NCBI RefSeq assembly: GCF_003050925.1 | Contig: NZ_QAOV01000012.1 | Location: forward strand, 1-64,000 | DNA: 64,000 nt | Direction of reading: 5' to 3' | DNA from: Pseudomonas sp. GV085 | GTDB lineage: Bacteria > Pseudomonadota > Gammaproteobacteria > Pseudomonadales > Pseudomonadaceae | Shown: positions 54,767 through 62,897 of the stretch, piece after piece | Layout of the letters: every line of letters begins with the position of its first letter | How positions within the stretch are numbered: the first letter of the stretch is position 1 | The notes under the pieces: generated by a model | Told to the model about the DNA's origin: nothing | Database searches by the model: none | The model's input: only the letters and a program-made list of their open reading frames with translations | Program-made: the position numbers and the translations under genes

Positions 54767-54802
54767 GCAGATCTCCAGTGCCGTTCGGCATCTGCTTTTT
54801 TT
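54767..54802 (+). terminator. Orphan rightward terminator beside the SOS box
   Basis: GCAGAT...ATCTGC with an inner TGCCG-TT-CGGCA hairpin, then seven Ts. No rightward gene ends before it: the last rightward stop is at 50949. It marks the left edge of the AT-richer insert. Confidence 0.65.
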
Positions 54803-54928
54803 ATATTGAATACATTATATCCAAGCAACCAAGAGACACATATAAAGTCTGGCTGACATGGCAAAGGCGTCGGTACTATTTCCGTTGCAAGAAACTTGAA
54901 TATTGATATTTCACAAAGGGATTTGCTC

Positions 54929-55234
54929 ATGTCAGTTTTAAACAGTCGCGGTATCTTTTTGCAAAAACTCGGCCCAACATCTGTAGACCCAGACGAAGTA
55001 CTGGTATCGATGCAGTTTGCATTGAAACAGGAGGGCTGGGATGCGGAAAACTCCGTAGTCACTACTGCCCTGGTGGATTCCACTACGCTTCTGGCAGCCT
55101 CGTATGATGGCGGACAAACGTTCAGTATCCGCAATGCCAATAAAGATATCGACGGTGACGGTGATATCGATATAGATGACAAGGCAAAGCTGTTGGCGCT
55201 GGCTAAAGCTTATGCAGGTTTCGAAAATCCGTGA
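54929..55234 (+). CDS. Unfamiliar protein with one dockerin-like calcium loop
   Basis: 101 residues from ATG 54929 (AAGGGA upstream); an in-frame TTG at 54896 is less likely. No signal peptide or membrane segment. The order is a GIFLQKLGP start, a strand-rich middle, AASYDGGQTFSIRN, then a dockerin/EF-type loop D73-I-D-G-D-G-D-I-D-I-D-D84 followed by a helix (KAKLLALAKAYAGF). The same order recurs in the next gene. The DNA is visibly AT-richer than its neighbours. Family and function unknown; calcium binding is an inference from the loop. Confidence 0.7.
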   Translation: MSVLNSRGIFLQKLGPTSVDPDEVLVSMQFALKQEGWDAENSVVTTALVDSTTLLAASYDGGQTFSIRNANKDIDGDGDIDIDDKAKLLALAKAYAGFENP

Positions 55235-55331
55235 TCGGTGACTGATCCTCACGTAGAGAAAATAGTAAATCACACTGATCTGCTGCGCTTGGAGATCATG
55301 CGCAGCAGACTGAAAAAACAGGGATATTAAT

Positions 55332-55916
55332 ATGTGGGCGCCCAGAAATGCAGGCGTATTTTTACAAGAAATACAAATGCCGCAATATAAAGAAATAACG
55401 ATAAAGTTGATAAGAGAAAACACCGAAAATAATACAACCCCATTCTCCGACAACGTCTACAACAACATAACAACCATGAGCTTGAATTTTAATTACGAGG
55501 GAACCGACGAGCATAAACTCGACTTTGATCCGTGGTCCGATATGAATATCAACGGTGATAACAGCATTGATGAGAAGGACGTCGGGGCCATTACCAAACT
55601 TGCTCTCGCTTACCACAATCAAACGGTAATTGACTTGGACTCTGGGGTGTTTATTTCTCTGGCCCCTCCCGACCTGGTTGATATTTTTGATCCGGAACAA
55701 CCCGTTCCGCCCCTCCCGCCTGCGAAAATCTCAGTAAGCATTGAGGTAGTGGACATGGAGGATCGAGATCAACCGGAGCTGGACTTTCACCTGATTGCTA
55801 CCTCCCTTGACGATGGTGCGACTTTTCGAACTCGCAGGCTCTACCCTCATTCCCGTCCGATGACCATTACGGGGCTGGACGAACTGGTCAAAACGTTCAT
55901 CAAGTTCAAATTGTAA
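55332..55916 (+). CDS. Two-module relative of the preceding dockerin-like protein
   Basis: 194 residues in two halves that each resemble the upstream protein. Residues 8-97 begin GVFLQEIQMP and end with loop N72-I-N-G-D-N-S-I-D-E-K-D83 plus helix VGAITKLALAY. Residues 105-194 begin GVFISLAPP, have a Pro-rich insert, then ATSLDDGATFRTRRL and a helix (GLDELVKTFIKF) without the calcium loop. GGGA lies nine bases before ATG 55332. No signal peptide. Codon use and AT-rich DNA suggest transfer. Function unknown. Confidence 0.7.
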   Translation: MWAPRNAGVFLQEIQMPQYKEITIKLIRENTENNTTPFSDNVYNNITTMSLNFNYEGTDEHKLDFDPWSDMNINGDNSIDEKDVGAITKLALAYHNQTVIDLDSGVFISLAPPDLVDIFDPEQPVPPLPPAKISVSIEVVDMEDRDQPELDFHLIATSLDDGATFRTRRLYPHSRPMTITGLDELVKTFIKFKL

Positions 55917-56076
55917 ATCTGGCTTACTGAAAGCTGTCCAGGCGCTTTGGCACCTCTGCGATCAACCCGGGCGCCGATGTTTCACATTTCATTCACACGA
56001 CCCTCACAGGCCTTTGACCGGTGAGAGATGATGCTGCTTGTGAATATCCAGACTCTTCCTGAACGGTCACTCGAGC

Positions 56077-56721
56077 ATGTTCCTACCACGCCTTTTCCCC
56101 GCACTGTGCCTTTTGCTGGTCGCTCTGTTCAGCCAGACACCAGTGTTTGCCGACGACAGTACTGCGCACCGTCCGGCAGACTGGGCTCAACCTATCGAGA
56201 AGCAATACAACCTCTTCCAGATGTCGCCGACGCTTTATCGCAGCGCCCTGCCGGACAAAGGGGCGGTGCCGCTGTTGGAGAAACTCAAGGTCGGCACGGT
56301 GATCAACTTCCTGCCTGAAGCGGACTCCAGTTGGTTGTCCACGCCAGGCATCACGCAAGTACAGCTGCCCTATCGCACCAATCATGTGGATGACGCGGAT
56401 GTACTCAAGGCTTTGCGAGCCATTCAAACCGCCGAAGCCAAAGGCCCGGTGCTGATGCATTGCAAACACGGCTCAGACCGTACTGGCCTGATGGCGGCCA
56501 TGTACCGGGTTGTCATCCAGGGCTGGAGCAAGGAAGAGGCACTGAACGAAATGACCCAGGGTGGCTTTGGTGACAGCACCCATTTCAAGGACGGTATTCG
56601 TTACATGATGCAGGCTGACGTGGACAAGCTTCGCACTGCATTGGCCAACGGCGATTGCAGCACGAGCCCGTTTGCGGCGTGTTCGATGAAGAGCTGGTTC
56701 AAGTCCGCTCACATCGAATAA
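56077..56721 (+). CDS. tpbA: Periplasmic tyrosine/dual-specificity phosphatase, TpbA-like
   Basis: 214 residues: signal peptide ending VFA, then MSPTLYRSALP, the general-acid loop TNHVDDADV (D105/D106), P-loop H-C129-KHGSDR135-TG and AAMYRVVIQGWSKEEALNEM. The arrangement and sequence closely follow P. aeruginosa TpbA, which dephosphorylates the TpbB diguanylate cyclase and lowers c-di-GMP. No tpbB lies here. ATG 56077 has a weak ribosome site. Confidence 0.83.
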   Translation: MFLPRLFPALCLLLVALFSQTPVFADDSTAHRPADWAQPIEKQYNLFQMSPTLYRSALPDKGAVPLLEKLKVGTVINFLPEADSSWLSTPGITQVQLPYRTNHVDDADVLKALRAIQTAEAKGPVLMHCKHGSDRTGLMAAMYRVVIQGWSKEEALNEMTQGGFGDSTHFKDGIRYMMQADVDKLRTALANGDCSTSPFAACSMKSWFKSAHIE

Positions 56722-56722
56722 T

Positions 56723-56760
56723 GAAAGCCCCCGCGGCATTGCGCAACGGAGGCTTTTTTT
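56723..56760 (+). terminator. Terminator of the TpbA-like gene
   Basis: AAAGCC-x-CCG pairs with CGG-x-GGCTTT around a 13-base CGGCATTGCGCAA-type loop region, then seven Ts. Lies between convergent genes. Confidence 0.8.
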
Positions 56761-56763
56761 CAC

Positions 56764-57051
56764 TCAGTGTTGTTCGTCAGGCTTTTTCTTCAGTTTCGGG
56801 TTCGGGAAAAACTGAACCGCCTGAACCTTGGTGTCGGCTGGTTTGAGTGCGCTGGTGTTAACCCGCGTACCCAACTCCTTGGGCACCGACAACCCTTGTT
56901 CATTGAGAGTGTCAGAGTAACCGCAAGCCACACATTCACGATGTGGCACGCTGTCTTCGTTCCACATCATCAACTTGTCCGGCTCGCTGCATGCCGGGCA
57001 GACCGCCCCGGCGATAAAGCGTTTTTTCGTAATCACAGGTCCCTCACTCAT
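56764..57051 (-). CDS. YheV family zinc-ribbon protein
   Basis: 95 residues: KKRFIAGAVCPACSEPDKLMMWNED with C18-x2-C21 and HRECVACGYSD with C40-x2-C43, a small zinc ribbon, then a Lys-rich tail. In enterics yheV likewise follows prlC. Four-base overlap (ATGA) with prlC. Confidence 0.9.
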   Translation of the reverse strand: MSEGPVITKKRFIAGAVCPACSEPDKLMMWNEDSVPHRECVACGYSDTLNEQGLSVPKELGTRVNTSALKPADTKVQAVQFFPNPKLKKKPDEQH

Positions 57052-59099
57052 GCTGCTGCGTCCTCACTCAGGCCGCTGTGGCGCAAGAGTGCGTCAATCG
57101 ATGGCTCACGACCACGGAAGTCGACGAACAACACCATAGGCTCCTGGGAACCGCCGCGTGCCAGGATCGCTTCACGGAAGGCGCGGCCGGTGTCGGCATT
57201 GAGCACGCCTTCTTCTTCAAACTTCGAGAACGCATCGGCCGACAGCACTTCGGCCCATTTGTAGCTGTAATAACCCGCGGCATAACCACCGGCGAAGATA
57301 TGTGCAAAGCTGTTGGGGAAGCGGTTGTAGGCCGGCGGGCGCATCACCGAGACCTCGTCACGCACGCCTTCGAGCACTTGCAGCACGTTGCGGCCGTCGC
57401 CGTGGGTCGCGTGCAATTCGAAGTCGAACAGAGAGAACTCCAGTTGACGGACCATCATCAGGCCGGACTGGAAGTTTTTCGCCGCGAGCATTTTCCCGAG
57501 CAGGTCCTGAGGCAGCGGTTCGCCGGTTTCATAATGACCGGAAATCAGCGCCAGGCCTTCCGGCTCCCAGCACCAGTTTTCCATGAACTGACTTGGCAGT
57601 TCGACGGCATCCCAGGCCACGCCGTTGATGCCGGACACGCCAGCATGCTCGACGCGGGTCAGCAAGTGATGCAGGCCGTGACCGAATTCATGGAACAGGG
57701 TGGTGACTTCATCGTGGGTCAGCAGCGCAGGCTTGCCGCTGTCGGCCGGGGTGAAGTTGCACACCAGGTTCGCCACCGGGCTTTGCAGCACGCCGCCAGC
57801 GGTACGACGACGGTCCCGGGCACCGTCCATCCAGGCCCCGCCACGCTTGTTGGCACGAGCATACAGGTCGAAGAAGAAGCGGCCGACATGCTGGCCGTTT
57901 TCCTTGATCTCGAACAGGCGGACATCCGGGTGCCAGGTGTCGAAGCCATTGAGCTCGGCGATTTCGATGCCGTACAGGCGCTGGACGATGGCGAACAGGC
58001 CGCTGAGCACCTTGTCGATCGGGAAGTAGGCGCGCAGGGCTTCCTGGGCCACGCTGTAGCGTTGTTCACGGAGTTTTTCACCGAAGAAACCGCTGTCCCA
58101 GCTTTGCAGGTCCGGGCAGCCTTGTTCGGCGGCGTAAGCCTTGAGCTGATCCAGATCCCGGGCGGCGAACGGCTTGCTGCGCTTGGCCAGATCGCGCAGG
58201 AAACTCAGCACCTGATCACTGGATTCAGCCATTTTGGTCGCAAGGCTCAGCTCGGAGAAACTGCTGAAACCCAGCAGCTTGGCCAGTTCCTGACGCAGGT
58301 CGAGGATTTCTTCCATGACCGGGCCGTTGTCGTTTTGACCGGCATTCGGTCCCTGGTCCGACGCACGGGTGCAGTAAGCCGCGTAGACTTCTTCACGCAG
58401 TGCGCGGTCCTGGGCGTAGGTCATCACCGCGTAATAGCTCGGGAATTCCAATGTGATCAGCCAGCCATCCAGGTCCTTCGCCTGGGCCGCGGCGGCCATT
58501 TGCGCCTTGGCGGAATCCGTCAGGCCGGTGAGGGCGGCTTCATCGCTGATGTGTTTGGTCCACGCCTGAGTGGCGTCGAGTAACTGGTTGGAGAAACGGC
58601 TGCCAAGCTCCGACAGCTTGCTTTGCACTTCGGCGTAACGCTTCTGCTCGGCTTCCGGCAGGTCGATACCCGACAGACGGAAGTCACGCAGGGAGTGTTC
58701 CAGGATAGTTTTCTGCGCCACCTCGAAACCGGCCGCTTCCGGGCTGCTGGCCAGGGCTTCGAAGGCCTGGAACAGTTCGCGGTTCTGGCCCAGCTCGGTG
58801 GAGTAGGCGCTCAAGGCCGGCAGGCACGACTCGTAGGCTTCACGCAGTTCGGCGCTGTTGCACACGGCATTGAGGTGGCTGACCGGGCTCCAGGCGGCGC
58901 CCAGGCGATCGTTGAGCTCGTCCATCGCCAGCACCAGGCCGGCCCACGTTGGCTGTTTGGCCTGGGTCTTGAGGATCTCGACGATGGCGGCACGGTTGTC
59001 AGCCAGAATCTGTTCAATGGCCGGTTGTACGTGTTCGGCGCGGATGGCGGAGAACGGCGGCAGGTCGTAGGGCTGCAAAAGAGGGTTGTTCACGCTCAC
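57048..59099 (-). CDS. prlC: Oligopeptidase A
   Basis: 683 residues of the M3 zinc metallopeptidase family, with HEFGH at 470-474 in TLFHEFGHGLHHLL and the second-helix glutamate in GVAWDAVELPSQFMENW. Degrades short peptides and cleaved signal peptides in the cytoplasm. Length matches E. coli PrlC (680). Cotranscribed with yheV. Confidence 0.97.
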   Translation of the reverse strand: MSVNNPLLQPYDLPPFSAIRAEHVQPAIEQILADNRAAIVEILKTQAKQPTWAGLVLAMDELNDRLGAAWSPVSHLNAVCNSAELREAYESCLPALSAYSTELGQNRELFQAFEALASSPEAAGFEVAQKTILEHSLRDFRLSGIDLPEAEQKRYAEVQSKLSELGSRFSNQLLDATQAWTKHISDEAALTGLTDSAKAQMAAAAQAKDLDGWLITLEFPSYYAVMTYAQDRALREEVYAAYCTRASDQGPNAGQNDNGPVMEEILDLRQELAKLLGFSSFSELSLATKMAESSDQVLSFLRDLAKRSKPFAARDLDQLKAYAAEQGCPDLQSWDSGFFGEKLREQRYSVAQEALRAYFPIDKVLSGLFAIVQRLYGIEIAELNGFDTWHPDVRLFEIKENGQHVGRFFFDLYARANKRGGAWMDGARDRRRTAGGVLQSPVANLVCNFTPADSGKPALLTHDEVTTLFHEFGHGLHHLLTRVEHAGVSGINGVAWDAVELPSQFMENWCWEPEGLALISGHYETGEPLPQDLLGKMLAAKNFQSGLMMVRQLEFSLFDFELHATHGDGRNVLQVLEGVRDEVSVMRPPAYNRFPNSFAHIFAGGYAAGYYSYKWAEVLSADAFSKFEEEGVLNADTGRAFREAILARGGSQEPMVLFVDFRGREPSIDALLRHSGLSEDAAA

Positions 59100-59187
59100 G
59101 GTTGATACCTTGGCTGGAGAAACATGCAGCCATCTTAATTACAATCGGCACTCACCGCAGCTATCAGCGACAGAGAGAAACCCTATC

Positions 59188-59733
59188 GTGAACCTTCGCA
59201 AGTATCAGAACCACACGCCGCTGCTCGGCAAAGGCGCTTTTGTAGACGGCTCGGCGGTGGTGATCGGCGACGTTGAAATCGGTGAAGACAGCTCGGTCTG
59301 GCCGCTGACGGTGATCCGTGGCGACATGCACCGCATCCGCATCGGCGCGCGCACCAGCGTGCAGGACGGTTGCGTGTTGCACATCACCCACGCCGGTCCG
59401 TTCAACCCCGATGGCTTTCCATTGCTGATCGGCGATGACGTGACCATCGCCCACAAAGTCATGCTGCATGGCTGTTCGGTGGGCAGCCGGGTGTTGATCG
59501 GCATGGGCAGCATCGTCATGGACGGTGCGCTGGTCGACGATGATGTGATCATTGGTGCCGGCAGCCTGGTGCCGCCGGGCAAGCATCTGCAAAGCGGCTT
59601 CCTGTATGTGGGCAGCCCGGTGAAGCAGATCCGCCCGCTGACCGACAAGGAGCGCGGCTTTTTCACCTACAGCGCAGCGAACTACGTGAAGCTCAAGGAC
59701 CTGCATCTGGCCGAAGGTTACGACCAGCTTTGA
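59188..59733 (+). CDS. Gamma-class carbonic anhydrase-like hexapeptide-repeat protein
   Basis: 181 residues of left-handed beta-helix repeats (GDVEIGEDSSVWPLTVIRGDMHRIRIGARTSVQ...). Zinc-ligand histidines of the gamma family are present in VLHITH and TIAHKVMLHG. YrdA/CaiE-like. GTG start at 59188 inferred from the family N-terminus (NLRKYQNHTP). Its stop lies 26 bp before the HAD gene start. Confidence 0.9.
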   Translation: MNLRKYQNHTPLLGKGAFVDGSAVVIGDVEIGEDSSVWPLTVIRGDMHRIRIGARTSVQDGCVLHITHAGPFNPDGFPLLIGDDVTIAHKVMLHGCSVGSRVLIGMGSIVMDGALVDDDVIIGAGSLVPPGKHLQSGFLYVGSPVKQIRPLTDKERGFFTYSAANYVKLKDLHLAEGYDQL

Positions 59734-59759
59734 CCCGGCCCTCTTATTCAGGACTCAAC

Positions 59760-60410
59760 ATGCATTACCAAACCGTTTTGTTCGACCTCGATGGCACCCT
59801 GACCGACCCACGCGAGGGCATCACCCGTTCGATCCAGTTCGCCCTGGGCAAACTGGGTATCGATGAACCGGACCTGGCCAAACTCGAACACTTCATTGGC
59901 CCGCCGCTGCTGCAGGCGTTCATGCAGTTCTACGACTTCGACGAAGCCAAGGCATGGGAGGCGGTGAATTTCTACCGTGAGCGCTTCAAGGTCACCGGCC
60001 TCTACGAAAACCGGGTGTTCGATGGTGTCACGCCGCTGCTGGAAACCCTGGGCGGACAAGGCCGGCAACTGTACATCGCCACCTCGAAGCCGTGGGTGTT
60101 CGCCCGGGAAATCGCCCGGCATTTCGATTTTGCCAAACACTTCAAGGTGATTTACGGCAGCGAACTGGATGGCACCCGGACCAACAAGGTCGAGCTGATT
60201 GCTCACCTGATGGCCGAAGAAAACCTGGACCCGGCCAACACCTTGATGATCGGCGACCGCAAGCACGACCTGATCGGCGCACGCAGCAACGGGCTGGACG
60301 CGGCAGCGGTGGGTTACGGGTTCGGCAGCCACGAAGAGTTGAGCGCCGAGGCTCCGGCGTATCACTTTGAAACGCTGGAACAGATGCATCGGGCGTTTTT
60401 ACAGGGCTGA
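59760..60410 (+). CDS. HAD-superfamily phosphatase, Gph-like
   Basis: 216 residues: DLDGTLTDPREGI (nucleophile D9-x-D), TSKPWVFAR (motif II), K of TRTNKVELI and GDRKHDLIGA (motif IV). The alpha-helical cap places it with phosphoglycolate phosphatases and related pyrophosphatases. Substrate unknown. Confidence 0.88.
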   Translation: MHYQTVLFDLDGTLTDPREGITRSIQFALGKLGIDEPDLAKLEHFIGPPLLQAFMQFYDFDEAKAWEAVNFYRERFKVTGLYENRVFDGVTPLLETLGGQGRQLYIATSKPWVFAREIARHFDFAKHFKVIYGSELDGTRTNKVELIAHLMAEENLDPANTLMIGDRKHDLIGARSNGLDAAAVGYGFGSHEELSAEAPAYHFETLEQMHRAFLQG

Positions 60411-60423
60411 TACGACTTGCCCC

Positions 60424-60512
60424 TGTGGGAGCGAGCCTGCTCGCGATGACGGTCGCACATTCAAAATAAATGTGTCTGACACACCGCTATCGCTAGCAGG
60501 CTCGCTCCCACA
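60424..60512. repeat. REPIN, CCCACA type with mutated arm
   Basis: TGTGGGAGCGAGCCTGCTCG... at 60424 and inverted arm ending CCCACA at 60512. The second arm has CGCTAGCAGG where CGCGAGCAGG is expected. Confidence 0.88.
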
Positions 60513-60530
60513 GGGGGACGGCGTAAGCCT

Positions 60531-61154
60531 TCAGGGTCTGGGCGGCGGAGCGAGTTTCTGCCCTTGCTCAACCGCCCAGTTCACCACCTGCGCGGTCAAC
60601 TGATCGTTCGCCTGACCGAACCCGACCACCACCGCCGGAACCTGCACATCGCTGAGTGGCTGGCGCACTTCAAAACGGCGGCTGGCGAGGATGCGCTGGT
60701 CGTAACTGCGCACCAGCAATGCATCCAGACGCACGACCGCGCTGGCATTCGTGCCCTGGTATTCAGTCTGGAACGCCTGCAGCCTGCCGCCCAATTCAAG
60801 ATCGGTCTGGAAAATGCTGTCATCGGTGCTCAACAACGGCACCCGTCCGTCATGCAGGAAACCTTCCAGCAGGCGATTGCGTACGAGCACCGGTGCCGGG
60901 TCGCTCCAGCGTGAACCCTGGTAGTGGCTGATCACATCACCCTGAGGAATCACGGCAATGCTCGGGCTGTTCAACGCTTCGCCGGACTGGAATTTGCTCA
61001 GGCGCAACGACCAGCGTTGCGGCGTTCCATGGTTGGCCGATGCGCCTTGGGCCGACGGCAATCGATAGACCTCGAAGGGCTCGGGTTTGGGCAGGATCGA
61101 GCACGAACTGATCAGCGTGAAGCCAGCGAGGAGGACAATCCGAATCAGCTTCAT
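60531..61154 (-). CDS. ABC-type transport auxiliary lipoprotein (PqiC/DUF330-like)
   Basis: 207 residues with lipobox SSCS, then the conserved FEVYRLP start, SLRLSKFQSGEALNSPSIAVIPQGDVISHYQGSRWSDPAPVLVRN and VVVGFGQANDQLTAQVVNWAVEQ. Outer-membrane partner of MCE transporters. Overlaps the mlaD-like gene by four bases. Confidence 0.88.
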   Translation of the reverse strand: MKLIRIVLLAGFTLISSCSILPKPEPFEVYRLPSAQGASANHGTPQRWSLRLSKFQSGEALNSPSIAVIPQGDVISHYQGSRWSDPAPVLVRNRLLEGFLHDGRVPLLSTDDSIFQTDLELGGRLQAFQTEYQGTNASAVVRLDALLVRSYDQRILASRRFEVRQPLSDVQVPAVVVGFGQANDQLTAQVVNWAVEQGQKLAPPPRP

Positions 61155-62089
61155 GGCGTGAATTCCTTGGTCTTTTCACTGCCCAGCAGGTAACCGCTGG
61201 GATTGGCTTCCAGGCGTGTGGTAATGGTGCGCAACGAACTCAGGGTTTCGCGCATCTCGCGCACGGCCGGGCCCAGGCCATTGAGGCCTTGCATACCGCT
61301 GTTGAGCGAATCCTGATTGGCAGTGATCAGCTTGTTGAGGGTGACGCTGCTCTCCTGCAGCGACTTCATCGCCTGCTCGGCGCTGCCCAGCGCCTCCTTA
61401 CCATGATCATTGAGCAGCCCATTGGCATTGCGCATCAGCGCCGTGGTCTGCTCCAGCATGGTGTTGGCCTGCTTGCCCACCGACGCCAGTTGCTGCATGG
61501 CCTGGCGGATATCGCCGCGCTGCTCGGCAATGGTCCCGGTGGTTTGTTCCAGGTGCTCCAGGGTGTTGCTGATGCGCTCGATGTTTTCCGTGGAGAACAT
61601 CAGGTTGGCGTTATGCATCAGCGTGGTCACCCCGGCCATCAGGTTTTCGCTGTCATTGAGCAGGCGGGCGATGGGCGAGGGCAAGGCGACAATGGTCGGC
61701 AGGTTGCCGTCCTTGCCCTTGAGCGTCGGGCTCTGAGGCGTGCCGCCACTGAGCTGGATGATCGAGGTCCCGGTGACCCCGGTCAGGGCCAGCTTGGCAT
61801 TGGTGTCTTCCTTGACCGGGGTATCGCCGGCCAAACGAATTCGCGCCAGCACCCGGCGCGGGTCTTTCGGGTCCAGGCGCAGCGAGATCACGTCGCCGAC
61901 CTTGATCCCGCTGTACTGCACCGAACTGCCCTTGGACAAACCGCTGACCGCCTCGTTGAACACGACTTCGTAGTCTTTGAACTCGGTGTCGACACTGGAC
62001 TTGGCCAGCCACAGACCGAACAGCAGTGCGGCCGTCACCACAATCACCGTGAACAGGCCGATCAATACATGATGGGCTCGGGTTTCCAT
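61151..62089 (-). CDS. MCE-domain substrate-binding protein (MlaD-like)
   Basis: 312 residues: N-terminal TM (VLIGLFTVIVVTAALLFGLWLA), one MCE domain (about 38-120, YEVVFNEAVSGLSKGSSVQYSGIKVGDV), then a long coiled-coil with many Gln, Leu and Asn. Forms the periplasmic lipid tunnel of Mla-type importers. One base separates it from the ATPase. Confidence 0.92.
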   Translation of the reverse strand: METRAHHVLIGLFTVIVVTAALLFGLWLAKSSVDTEFKDYEVVFNEAVSGLSKGSSVQYSGIKVGDVISLRLDPKDPRRVLARIRLAGDTPVKEDTNAKLALTGVTGTSIIQLSGGTPQSPTLKGKDGNLPTIVALPSPIARLLNDSENLMAGVTTLMHNANLMFSTENIERISNTLEHLEQTTGTIAEQRGDIRQAMQQLASVGKQANTMLEQTTALMRNANGLLNDHGKEALGSAEQAMKSLQESSVTLNKLITANQDSLNSGMQGLNGLGPAVREMRETLSSLRTITTRLEANPSGYLLGSEKTKEFTP

Positions 62090-62090
62090 G

Positions 62091-62897
62091 TCAGACCTCG
62101 TTGAGCTGTTGGGCGGCTGTCAATGCCGCGCGGCCGCGAGGGCCATGAAAGTATTCGTGAATCCACGCATCGTTGGTTTCCGAGACCTTGTCGATGGCGT
62201 CCGCCACCAGCACTTTTTTCTGCGCCAGCACCGCCACCCGGTCAGTGATGGTGTAGAGCGTGTCGAGGTCATGAGTCACCAGGAAAACGCTCAGGCCCAG
62301 GGCATCGCGCAGGGTCAGGATCAATTGGTCGAACGCAGCGGCTCCGATCGGATCGAGACCGGCGGTGGGCTCGTCGAGAAACAGGATGTCCGGGTCCAGT
62401 GCCAGTGCCCGGGCCAGCGCGGCACGCTTGATCATGCCGCCGGACAGCGACGAGGGGTACTTCTCCGCCGCCGACAGCGGCAATCCGGCCAGCGCCATTT
62501 TCACCGCCGCCAGGTGCTCGGCGTCGTTGCGGCTCAAGCCGGCGTGTTCGATCAGCGGCAGGGCGACGTTCTCGGTTACGGTCAGCGAGGAAAACAGCGC
62601 GCCTTTCTGGAACAGCACGCCGAATCGCCGCTCCACCAGCGAGCGTTCGTGTTCGGACAAGGTTGGCAGGTTCTTGCCGAAGACTTTCACCACGCCTTCG
62701 CTGGGCTGGTGCAACCCGACAATACTGCGCAGCAGCACCGATTTGCCGCTGCCGGAGCCGCCGACCACGGCGAGGATCTCGCCTTTGTACAAGTCCAGGT
62801 CGAGGTTCTCGTGCACGCTCTGGCGGCCAAAGCGGTTGCACAATCCACGGACTTCAATCACCGCCTCCGAGGGCGCTCGGGGGACACGACTCACCAT
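62091..62897 (-). CDS. MCE/Mla-type ABC transporter ATPase
   Basis: 268 residues: Walker A GGSGSGKS (46-53), signature LSGGMIKRAALARAL, Walker B ILFLDEPTAGLDP, switch His VTHDLD. MlaF-like. Start ATG 62897, seven bases inside the permease gene. A much longer frame upstream is a shadow of the permease. Confidence 0.93.
   Translation of the reverse strand: MVSRVPRAPSEAVIEVRGLCNRFGRQSVHENLDLDLYKGEILAVVGGSGSGKSVLLRSIVGLHQPSEGVVKVFGKNLPTLSEHERSLVERRFGVLFQKGALFSSLTVTENVALPLIEHAGLSRNDAEHLAAVKMALAGLPLSAAEKYPSSLSGGMIKRAALARALALDPDILFLDEPTAGLDPIGAAAFDQLILTLRDALGLSVFLVTHDLDTLYTITDRVAVLAQKKVLVADAIDKVSETNDAWIHEYFHGPRGRAALTAAQQLNEV

Noticed and set aside
54721..55182. N-terminal extension of the radical SAM frame opposite the dockerin-like gene
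   Set aside because: It crosses the SOS box, carries low-complexity Ser-rich sequence and has no family similarity.
57078..58583. 501-codon rightward frame opposite prlC
   Set aside because: Shadow frame; prlC is a full-length, clearly conserved gene on the other strand.
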